From contig CAMKEI010000005.1 in the NCBI GenBank assembly GCA_946411525.1, forward strand, positions 1-64,000: 64,000 bases of DNA, written 5' to 3'. The translations under genes were made by a program, and so were the position numbers. The notes beneath the pieces were generated by a model that did not search any database, was not told the origin of the DNA, and saw nothing but the letters and a program-made list of their open reading frames with translations. Positions 29,830 through 37,643 of this stretch are shown piece by piece (the first letter of the stretch is position 1; each line of letters opens with the position of its first letter). The stretch is from an uncultured Clostridia bacterium (GTDB taxonomy: Bacteria; Bacillota; Clostridia; Christensenellales; Aristaeellaceae).

Positions 29830-30549
29830 ATGTCACACATGATCCGGCTGGATGCCCGCCTGTCGCTCGCCTACGATCTCTATGACCCGTGCGCGCTGGC
29901 GGCGGACATCGGAACAGACCACGCACATTTACCGGCCGCGCTCCTGCAGCGCGGCCGGTGTCAGCATATGATTCTGACGGACCTGAGCCCGGACGCTCTG
30001 CGCAAAGCACGGGATGAGATGATCCGGTTCGGCCTTTCGGACCGGGTATGCCTGCGTTTGGGAAACGGCTTCGCGCCGCTGAACGAAACCTGCGGCGTAA
30101 TCTCTGTTACCGGGATGGGCGGGCGTACAATCCGGGATATTCTGCTCTCTGGCATGGAAAAGCTTCGCGGCGCCTCGCTGGTCCTTTCCGCGCACACCGA
30201 CCTTCCCCTGATCCGGGAAACCATTTGTCAGATCGGCTATCATACCGACCGTGAAGAACCCTGTATCTGCGCCGGCCGGTATTATCTCGTACTGCGCGCC
30301 AGGCCTGGTTCAAAACCCGTAACTCCGCGGGAGATTCGCCTGGGCGGCCCGCTGTTTGACTCCCGCTCGGATCAGTTAATCCCCTATCTGAAGCGCCGTA
30401 AGGAAGTACTTGAAAACAGTCTTCTCGGGCTGATCAGTGCTGAAATGCCGGACAGGGCGCTGATTGAGCAGGTTCGGGAGGATATCGAATGCTATGGCGA
30501 CTACATTATGAAAGGAAGGAATCCCCATGACCGTTCAGGATCTGTATGA
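29830..30549 (+). CDS. trmK: tRNA (adenine(22)-N1)-methyltransferase
   Basis: 239 aa; RLSLAYDLYDPCALAADIGTDHAHLPAALL, GNGFAPLNETCGVISVTGMGGRTIRDIL; canonical position downstream of rpoD. Confidence 0.93.
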   Translation: MSHMIRLDARLSLAYDLYDPCALAADIGTDHAHLPAALLQRGRCQHMILTDLSPDALRKARDEMIRFGLSDRVCLRLGNGFAPLNETCGVISVTGMGGRTIRDILLSGMEKLRGASLVLSAHTDLPLIRETICQIGYHTDREEPCICAGRYYLVLRARPGSKPVTPREIRLGGPLFDSRSDQLIPYLKRRKEVLENSLLGLISAEMPDRALIEQVREDIECYGDYIMKGRNPHDRSGSV

Positions 30550-31291
30550 AATGGTTGACCGGATCGCGCCTTTCACGTCGCAGGCCGAAGGCGACAATTC
30601 CGGTTTGCTGGTCGGATCCTCCGTGCAGGAGGTTACCGCCGTCCTGTTTGCGCTGGACGTCACGGAACAGGTCATCAGCGAAGCGGTCTCCCTCGGTGCG
30701 CAGCTGATCGTGACCCATCATCCCCTGATGTTCACGCCGGTTCACACGCTGACCGACGCGGAATATGAAAGCCGGCTCATCCGCCGCCTGACCCGGGAAA
30801 ATATCAGCCTGATTGCCGCTCACACAAACCTTGACCAGGCACCCGGCGGCATCAACGACGTCCTGGCAGAATGCTGCGGCCTGACGGAAACCGGCGGCGA
30901 AGGTTTTTTCCGCTGTGGCCTGCTGCCTCAGCCCCGCACCGCGAAAGAATACGCGGATGATCTGAAGAAACGCCTTTGCACAGAAGTCCGCCTGATGGGT
31001 CCCGAAGACGCGGTCATCCGGAAAGTCGGGCTGTGCAGCGGCGGCGGCAGTTCCGAATGGAGCAGTGCCGCCGGGGCGGAATGCGACGCCTTCGTCAGCG
31101 GTGAAATCAAACATCACATCGGCCTTGCCCTCGCGGACAGCGGGATTGTCGGACTGGAATGCGGTCACTTTGCGACCGAGGAGCCCGGTATCCGCGCGCT
31201 TGCTTCCGCTTTACAAAAGATCCTCGATCAGGTAGAATGTAATGTGCGGATTTATGTGTCGGAAAAATCCGCCTATTCCTTTCCCCGGTAA
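30527..31291 (+). CDS. Nif3-like dinuclear metal center protein
   Basis: 254 aa; DNSGLLVGSSVQEVTAVLFALDVTEQVISEA, QLIVTHHPLMF, AHTNLDQAPGGINDVLAE, ECGHFATEEPGI. Overlaps trmK by 23 bp. Confidence 0.94.
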   Translation: MTVQDLYEMVDRIAPFTSQAEGDNSGLLVGSSVQEVTAVLFALDVTEQVISEAVSLGAQLIVTHHPLMFTPVHTLTDAEYESRLIRRLTRENISLIAAHTNLDQAPGGINDVLAECCGLTETGGEGFFRCGLLPQPRTAKEYADDLKKRLCTEVRLMGPEDAVIRKVGLCSGGGSSEWSSAAGAECDAFVSGEIKHHIGLALADSGIVGLECGHFATEEPGIRALASALQKILDQVECNVRIYVSEKSAYSFPR

Positions 31292-31330
31292 CCGCGGCAG
31301 GCGGTGATCCTGTCAGAAGGAGGCTCCTTT

Positions 31331-32032
31331 ATGGAAAAGTTCGAAGCGCTGTGGGCTTACCAGCAGGAAGATATGAAGGCGGACGCTATTGCCACGGCAA
31401 TCAAGCGCTCGCCCACCAGGCAGAAACTGGAAAAGGCCCGTGATTTTATCCTTGATCGTCAGAAGCAGTATAAGCAGATCGAGGAAGACGTGGGCGCCAT
31501 GGTCGACCGTAAGGACATCATTGCCCAGGCGATCGCCCGTTCCCGCGAGCAGATCGAGACCCTGCAGAAACGTTTTGAGGCCAATCCCCCGCAGACCGCG
31601 GAGGAGATCAAGGCGCTGCTCTCCGAAGTCAGCCGCTGCCGCGACACCATCCGCCAGTATGAGGTCGAAATCAGCCGCATTGTAAAGGAAACAGAAACGA
31701 ACGAAAAGCTTTCCCGCAGTGTCCGCCTCGAAGCGGCAAACGCCAAAAAGGCTTTCGATCAGCTCAAGTCCGAGTATGAGGAGGAGTCCAGAAGCAAAAA
31801 GGGCGAGCTGGAAGCGCAGCGCGCCAAAGCAAAGGAACTTCTGGATCAGGTTGATCCCAAACTGCTGGAGGAGTATGAAACCATAAAAAAGCATATCTCT
31901 CCTCCCGTAGCCCGCCTCGCTTACGGCCAGTGCTCCGGCTGCAATACTTCCCTGCCTTCAGCGATCCTGTCGAAAATCAGGGGCGGCGCGCTGGTGGAAT
32001 GTGAAACCTGCGGACGGATGATTATTCAGTAA
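31331..32032 (+). CDS. C4-type zinc ribbon / coiled-coil protein (COG1579-like)
   Basis: Long coiled coil then PPVARLAYGQCSGCNTSLPSAILSKIRGGALVECETCGRMIIQ; ATG 31331 preceded by AGAAGGAGG. Confidence 0.88.
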   Translation: MEKFEALWAYQQEDMKADAIATAIKRSPTRQKLEKARDFILDRQKQYKQIEEDVGAMVDRKDIIAQAIARSREQIETLQKRFEANPPQTAEEIKALLSEVSRCRDTIRQYEVEISRIVKETETNEKLSRSVRLEAANAKKAFDQLKSEYEEESRSKKGELEAQRAKAKELLDQVDPKLLEEYETIKKHISPPVARLAYGQCSGCNTSLPSAILSKIRGGALVECETCGRMIIQ

Positions 32033-32084
32033 ACTGAATCATATGTACACCCCGGACAGCCTGCTGTCCGGGGTGATTCAGTTT
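32024..32084 (+). terminator. Terminator-like nested inverted repeat after the zinc-ribbon gene
   Basis: CACCCCGGACAGC(32048-32060)-CT-GCTGTCCGGGGTG(32063-32075), flanked by AAACTGAAT/ATTCAGTTT arms; no clear U tract. Confidence 0.55.
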
Positions 32085-32176
32085 CACGGCGTCCATGCCC
32101 GATGGACAGCCTCGGTCCGTTCCGTGCAGGATGCCTTCTTCAGACAGGATAATTGCCTGAAATAACGGCAAAGGGA

Positions 32177-32205
32177 TTGACGGATGCTTCCTGTTGTGAT
32201 AAAGT
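32177..32205 (+). promoter_or_regulatory. Sigma-A type promoter upstream of lacI-malQ-glgP
   Basis: TTGACG-17 bp-TAAAGT. Confidence 0.65.
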
Positions 32206-32211
32206 TTGGCT

Positions 32212-32234
32212 GAAAACGTTACCGTTATCGTTTC
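32212..32234 (+). promoter_or_regulatory. Candidate LacI-family operator
   Basis: GAAAACGTTACCGTTATCGTTTC, containing AAACG-N10-CGTTT, just downstream of the -10 of the lacI-malQ-glgP promoter. Confidence 0.5.
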
Positions 32235-32272
32235 CGGAACGCGCCAGAGGAAGGAATACGAAAGGGGTATCC

Positions 32273-33292
32273 ATGATGAAAATCTATACAATCAAAGACA
32301 TAGCCGCCATGGCCGGCGTTTCCGTAACCACCGTCAGCCGTGTGCTGAATCACCGCCCGGATGTTAACAGCGCCACCCGGGAAAAGGTTGAGCAGATTAT
32401 CCGGGACTGCCATTTTGTTGGCAATACCAACGCCCGTGGCCTGAAACAGGGAAACGAAGTGATCGGCGTGGTGATCCGCGGCCGCTCCAACCCTTTCCTC
32501 AGTTCTCTGGCCGAAGCGATCCTGGAGCGGGCTGACAATGTGCCGGATACTTTCATTACGGAATATATCGACGAACGGGCGGATGAATTCAGCACCGCCC
32601 TGCGTATGACCAGGCAGAATCATGTCAAGGGACTGATTTTCGTCGGCAGCCTGATCGATGAACGCGTTGAGGCAATCCGCAGCCTGGATCTCCCCATGGT
32701 GTTCACTACGGTAAACGCAGAATCCGCTTCCCTTTCACGTGCCTCTTCCGTAGCGGTGGATGACAGGAATATGGGGCGTCTGGTGGCAGAGGAACTGCTT
32801 GACTGCGGTCATCGGAACATTGCTGTTTTTGGTTCCAATCCCGTTGCGGGAGATTCGCTAGCCATGCGTTTCCAGGGATTCTGCGATGCCTTCGCCGACC
32901 GCGGGCTTTCCTATGACCGTTCGATGTTCAGGGAGACCCGGTTCTCGTTTGAAGCCGGATATAATGTGGCCCGGACCTTCTTCTCCGAGCGTCCGGGTGC
33001 GACCGCGCTGTTCGCCATGAGCGACACGGTTGCGGTCGGCGCGATCCGCGCCCTGAAGGATCTGGGCAAAGATGTCCCCGGGGACGTCAGCATCGTCGGT
33101 TTCGACGGCGTGGACATCGGCCGCTTTACGCTCCCCCGGCTCACGACCGTGGAGCAGCCTGTGGATGAGATTGCTCGCCGCAGCGTCAACCTGCTCCTGG
33201 ATATGATGGAAAAAGGAGCTGCACCCAGGCATATTCTGGTGGAAGCCTCCTTCCGCAGGAGAGAATCCGTAGCACCGTGCCATCGCGTATAA
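32273..33292 (+). CDS. LacI family transcriptional regulator
   Basis: MMKIYTIKDIAAMAGVSVTTVSRVLNHRPDVNSATREKVEQII HTH and periplasmic-binding-like effector domain; start reassigned from 32153 to ATG 32273. Confidence 0.96.
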   Translation: MMKIYTIKDIAAMAGVSVTTVSRVLNHRPDVNSATREKVEQIIRDCHFVGNTNARGLKQGNEVIGVVIRGRSNPFLSSLAEAILERADNVPDTFITEYIDERADEFSTALRMTRQNHVKGLIFVGSLIDERVEAIRSLDLPMVFTTVNAESASLSRASSVAVDDRNMGRLVAEELLDCGHRNIAVFGSNPVAGDSLAMRFQGFCDAFADRGLSYDRSMFRETRFSFEAGYNVARTFFSERPGATALFAMSDTVAVGAIRALKDLGKDVPGDVSIVGFDGVDIGRFTLPRLTTVEQPVDEIARRSVNLLLDMMEKGAAPRHILVEASFRRRESVAPCHRV

Positions 33293-33312
33293 CAGAAAGG
33301 AAGTATGATACT

Positions 33313-34788
33313 ATGCGCACCAGCGGGATATTATTGCACATTTCCTCCCTGCCTTCTTCCGGCGGGATCGGATCCCTCGGTCCGGAAGCGTATGCTTTCG
33401 CCGATTTCCTGCAGGCGGCCGGTATGCGGATCTGGCAGGTGCTGCCTGTCGGACCGACCGGTTACGGGGAAAGTCCTTACCAGTCCTCTTCAGTCTTTGC
33501 CGGTAACCCCTTGCTGATCTCGTGTGCCAGGCTGCGGGAGGAGGGCCTGCTGAACTATCGTGACGAGGAGGAGTTTCAGCCTGCCGATCCGGAAAAAGTG
33601 GACTATGAATCCGTCCGTACAAACAAGGAAATGCTTCTGCGCCGCTGTTACGCGCAGTCACGGGAGACTCTCTCCGGGCAGATCGGCGAGTTTGTCCGGA
33701 GCAATCCCTGGGTGAACGACTTTGCGCTTTTTACAGCCCTCAAGCAGCATTTTGGCGGTGTCATGTGGACAAAATGGCCGGACCGGGACATCCGGTTCCG
33801 GAAGCCGGAAGCGGTCACCCACTGGCAGCAGGAGCTCGGAAAGGAAATTGACTATCATATCTTCTGCCAGTATCTTTTCCGTCGCCAGTGGTTCGATCTG
33901 AAAAAATACTGCAACGAAAAGTCTCTCCTGCTCTTCGGTGACATGCCGATCTACGTGGCGGAAGATTCTGCGGATACATGGACACATCCTGACATCTTCC
34001 AGCTGGACCGGGACCTCATACCGACCCATGTGGCAGGCGTTCCACCGGATTACTTCTGCGAGGACGGGCAGCTCTGGGGCAATCCGCTGTACCGGTGGAC
34101 TTATCTTCGTTTCTGCCGGAAATTCGACTGGTGGGTGGAACGGATGAAGGGCATGGCCCAGCTGTTCGATATGATTCGGATTGATCACTTCATCGGCTTC
34201 GCCAATTATTATTCTGTAAAAAACGGCATGCCGAATGCCCGGAAGGGCAAATGGATCGTCGGCCCGGGGAAATCGCTCTTCCGCAGGCTGGAGCAGGAAG
34301 TGCCGGATATCCGGATCGTCGCGGAAGATCTTGGCTGTGTGAATAATCGCGTGCAGAAGCTGCTGCAGTGGTGCGGATATCCCGGCATGAAGGTGCTGAC
34401 ATTCGGGTTTGACTCAGACGAATCAAATCCTCATTTCATCGGTCACTATGAGAAGAACACCGTAGCGTATACCGGCACCCATGACAACGACACAACGCTG
34501 GGATGGGCGGAAAAGGCCGACCCGAAGGCGCTTGCCTTCGCTGAAAAGACCCTGGGCTTCTCCGGCGCGGCCGAAGCCCCCGAAGCCTTTATCCGGGCCC
34601 TGTTCAAAAGTCCCTGCGACACCGTGATCATTCCCCTGCAGGACGTGCTCGGCCTCGGAAGTTACGCCCGGATGAATTATCCGGGAAGCACCGGAGGCAA
34701 CTGGCTCTGGCGCATGAAGCCCGACCAGCTTTCGCTGGAGCTTTCCATGAAGTATTACAGACTGAACAGAGAAACAGAACGGGGTTAA
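33313..34788 (+). CDS. malQ: 4-alpha-glucanotransferase
   Basis: MRTSGILLHISSLPSSGGIGSLGPEAYAFADFLQAAGMRIWQVLPVGPTGYGESPYQSSSVFAGNPLLIS; GH77 signature throughout. Confidence 0.97.
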   Translation: MRTSGILLHISSLPSSGGIGSLGPEAYAFADFLQAAGMRIWQVLPVGPTGYGESPYQSSSVFAGNPLLISCARLREEGLLNYRDEEEFQPADPEKVDYESVRTNKEMLLRRCYAQSRETLSGQIGEFVRSNPWVNDFALFTALKQHFGGVMWTKWPDRDIRFRKPEAVTHWQQELGKEIDYHIFCQYLFRRQWFDLKKYCNEKSLLLFGDMPIYVAEDSADTWTHPDIFQLDRDLIPTHVAGVPPDYFCEDGQLWGNPLYRWTYLRFCRKFDWWVERMKGMAQLFDMIRIDHFIGFANYYSVKNGMPNARKGKWIVGPGKSLFRRLEQEVPDIRIVAEDLGCVNNRVQKLLQWCGYPGMKVLTFGFDSDESNPHFIGHYEKNTVAYTGTHDNDTTLGWAEKADPKALAFAEKTLGFSGAAEAPEAFIRALFKSPCDTVIIPLQDVLGLGSYARMNYPGSTGGNWLWRMKPDQLSLELSMKYYRLNRETERG

Positions 34789-34793
34789 TAACG

Positions 34794-37136
34794 ATGATGA
34801 ATGCAAAACAGCTGATCAGAGGCGCGGAACAGCGCCTGATGACCGAATACCACAAAAGTCTGACAGGCGCTTCCGCACAGGAACTGCACAACGCTGTTTC
34901 CGGCGCTGCCATGGAAGCGCTTGCGCCTCTGTGGACCAGGAAGGAAGCCGCGCGCTTCCCTCGCCGTCAGGCCGCCTACCTGTCCATGGAATTCCTTGTC
35001 GGACGGCTTGTTTACAACAACCTTTACTGCATGGGTTTGCTGGAAGAGGTGAAAGCGCTTCTGAAAGAGAAGGGCGTGGATATCGCTGTAATGGAAGACG
35101 TTGAGGACGACGCTTTCGGCAACGGCGGTCTTGGCCGTCTGGCCGCCTGTTTCCTGGACAGCGCCGTCACATGCAATGTGCCGCTGACCGGTTACGGTCT
35201 CCGTTTCCGATACGGCCTGTTCAAACAGGATTTTGTGGACGGCCGCCAGGTGGAAATGCCTGACGACTGGTCAAAGTACGGTGATCCCTGGTCCATTCGC
35301 CGGCTCGACGAGGCTGTCGTCGTTTCCATGAAGACCGGCGACGTGCTGGCCGTGCCGTATGATATGCCCATTGTAGGCTTTGGGGCAAAAAACATCGGTA
35401 CGCTGCGTCTGTGGCAGACGGAAAGTCTGCGCGAGGTTGATTTCGCCGTTTTCAACAGCCAGGATTACGCCAAAGCCGCCGCAAACAAGAATCAGGCTGA
35501 GGATATCACGAAATTCCTCTATCCCAATGACACCAGAAAAGAAGGCAGGCAGCTGCGCGTGAAACAGCAGTATGTACTTGTGTCTGCCACGATGCAGGAT
35601 ATTCTCCGCGCTTACCGAAGGCGTCACGGGAATGACTATTCCTTCTTCGCCGGAGAAGTGGCCGCCCAACTGAACGATACTCATCCCACCATGGCGATTC
35701 CCGAACTGATCCGCCTGCTCGGTGAAGACGGCGTACCGTTCGAGGACGCGTTCCAGATCGCGCGGGATACTTTCGCCTATACGAACCACACCGTCATGCA
35801 GGAAGCGCTGGAAAAATGGGATCTGTCCCTGCTTTCCTCCGTCTGTCCTCAGATCGTGTCCGTCATTCGGAAGATCGACGCCCGTTTCCGCAGGGAAATG
35901 AAGAAAGCCGGGAAAGAGATCACGCCGTCCCTGTGTATCATCCTGGACGGCCGTGTCCATATGGCGGAACTGGCCGTTTACGCCACACACGCAATCAACG
36001 GCGTGGCCGCCCTGCACAGCGAGATCCTGAAAAACGATGTGTTCGCCGACTGGTACCGGCTTTATCCGGAACGTTTCCAGAACAAGACAAACGGCATCAC
36101 CCAGCGGCGCTGGCTGGGTCTGTGCAACCCTGAACTGTGCGAACTGATTACGGATCAGATCGGACCGGGTTTCGAAACGGACCTGGACAGGCTGAAACTG
36201 CTCGTTCCGAAGATCGGCAAACCGCTGTGCGGAAAATTCCGTACGGTGAAGAAAATCAAGAAAAAGCAGCTTTGCGCGGAGATCCTGAAACGCGAAGGCA
36301 TCATCCTTGATCCGGATATGGTCTTCGACGTACAGATCAAACGGCTGCATGAGTATAAGCGCCAGTTCATGAACGCGCTGAGCATCCTGGCCATCTATGA
36401 CCAGCTGAAGCGCGGTCTGCTGGAGGATCTGCCGCCGGTTGCCTTCATCTTCGGCGCGAAAGCCGCGCCCGGGTACGACCGTGCCAAGGCAGTCATTCAC
36501 CTGATCAACATGATTGCCGACAGGGTGAATAATGATCCTGAAACAAAGGATCGCCTGAAAGTCGTCTTTGTCAGGAACTACAACTGCTCCTGGGCGGAAA
36601 AGATCATCCCCGCAGCGGATATCTCCGAGCAGATCTCACCCGCCGGCACCGAAGCCTCCGGCACGGGCAACATGAAGCTGATGCTGAACGGTGCGGTTAC
36701 GCTGGGCACCTTTGACGGCGCCAACGTCGAGATTGTCGAGGAAGCCGGACTGGAAAACAACTATATCTTCGGTGCCACGGTGGAGGAACTGGAGAAAATC
36801 AGAAACACCTATGACCCTGTGAAGATCTATCATGAAAACGCCTTGCTGCGCCGCGCGCTGGATACCCTGACCGACGGCACCTTCCCGGATGACGACGGCC
36901 GCCTGCAGGAACTGCATGACGCGATTCTGAAAGGCGCGTCCTGGCACAAGCCGGATCACTACTATGTGATGAAGGATTTTGAATCCTACTATGAAACAAA
37001 GCTCCGGGCCATCCGCGACGCGAAAGCCGATGAGACCTCCTTCGCACGGAAATGCCTGATGAATGTCGCCTGCGCCGGAAAGTTCTCCTCCGACCGCACC
37101 ATTCGTCAGTACGCAAAGGAAATCTGGAACGTGTGA
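34794..37136 (+). CDS. glgP: Glycogen/starch/alpha-glucan phosphorylase
   Basis: 780 aa; AYLSMEFLVGRLVYNNL, NGGLGRLAACFLDS, FDVQIKRLHEYKRQFMNALSI, PAADISEQISPAGTEASGTGNMKLMLNGAVTLGTFDGANVEI. Confidence 0.98.
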   Translation: MMNAKQLIRGAEQRLMTEYHKSLTGASAQELHNAVSGAAMEALAPLWTRKEAARFPRRQAAYLSMEFLVGRLVYNNLYCMGLLEEVKALLKEKGVDIAVMEDVEDDAFGNGGLGRLAACFLDSAVTCNVPLTGYGLRFRYGLFKQDFVDGRQVEMPDDWSKYGDPWSIRRLDEAVVVSMKTGDVLAVPYDMPIVGFGAKNIGTLRLWQTESLREVDFAVFNSQDYAKAAANKNQAEDITKFLYPNDTRKEGRQLRVKQQYVLVSATMQDILRAYRRRHGNDYSFFAGEVAAQLNDTHPTMAIPELIRLLGEDGVPFEDAFQIARDTFAYTNHTVMQEALEKWDLSLLSSVCPQIVSVIRKIDARFRREMKKAGKEITPSLCIILDGRVHMAELAVYATHAINGVAALHSEILKNDVFADWYRLYPERFQNKTNGITQRRWLGLCNPELCELITDQIGPGFETDLDRLKLLVPKIGKPLCGKFRTVKKIKKKQLCAEILKREGIILDPDMVFDVQIKRLHEYKRQFMNALSILAIYDQLKRGLLEDLPPVAFIFGAKAAPGYDRAKAVIHLINMIADRVNNDPETKDRLKVVFVRNYNCSWAEKIIPAADISEQISPAGTEASGTGNMKLMLNGAVTLGTFDGANVEIVEEAGLENNYIFGATVEELEKIRNTYDPVKIYHENALLRRALDTLTDGTFPDDDGRLQELHDAILKGASWHKPDHYYVMKDFESYYETKLRAIRDAKADETSFARKCLMNVACAGKFSSDRTIRQYAKEIWNV

Positions 37137-37200
37137 GCTTGCGTCTCCGCCCGGAACAGGTTATAATTCATAAAAACGTAGACCTGCGGAGGTGATTGCC

Positions 37201-37521
37201 GTGCTGGAAACTGCGGAATCTGTTTTTGATCTTGTGATTCATTACAGCATCCTGATTATGGAAATCATCGGCGCCGCACTGATTCTTTACCGCTGCGTCT
37301 TTGCCGTAATCCGCCTGATCCGGGGAAACTCAAAGCTCTGCCGGGCGTCCATCACGGACGGAATCACCACCGGACTTAGCTTCCTGCTGGTCAGCGAGGT
37401 GCTGAAGACTATCAGCGACCGGGACTGGACCTCGATCGGCATGACCTGTGCCATTCTCCTCATGCGCGCCGCGATTTCCTTTCTTGTTCACTGGGAAAGC
37501 AAAGCAGAGCATCATGACTGA
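37201..37521 (+). CDS. DUF1622-like small membrane protein
   Basis: VLETAESVFDLVIHYSILIMEIIGAALILYRCVFAVIRLI...ITDGITTGLSFLLVSEVLKTI; probable GTG start at 37201 after CGGAGGTGATTGCC. Confidence 0.75.
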   Translation: MLETAESVFDLVIHYSILIMEIIGAALILYRCVFAVIRLIRGNSKLCRASITDGITTGLSFLLVSEVLKTISDRDWTSIGMTCAILLMRAAISFLVHWESKAEHHD

Positions 37522-37532
37522 CACCGTCTTTC

Positions 37533-37566
37533 ACCGTCCCTGCCAGCAGGCAGGGATGGTTTTTTG
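37533..37566 (+). terminator. Rho-independent terminator
   Basis: ACCGTCCCTGCC-AGCA-GGCAGGGATGGT followed by TTTTTT. Confidence 0.9.
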
Positions 37567-37577
37567 TGCGTATAGCC

Positions 37578-37606
37578 TTGAATATTTATGCTCTACGTAT
37601 TAAAAT
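37578..37606 (+). promoter_or_regulatory. Sigma-A type promoter of the 1307-aa peptidase gene
   Basis: TTGAAT-17 bp-TAAAAT in an AT-rich intergenic stretch. Confidence 0.65.
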
Positions 37607-37643
37607 ATAAAAAATTACAACATCAGATCCGGAGGGGACAAAA

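Noticed and set aside
35271-36500. 409-aa minus-strand ORF
   Set aside because: Antisense of glgP.
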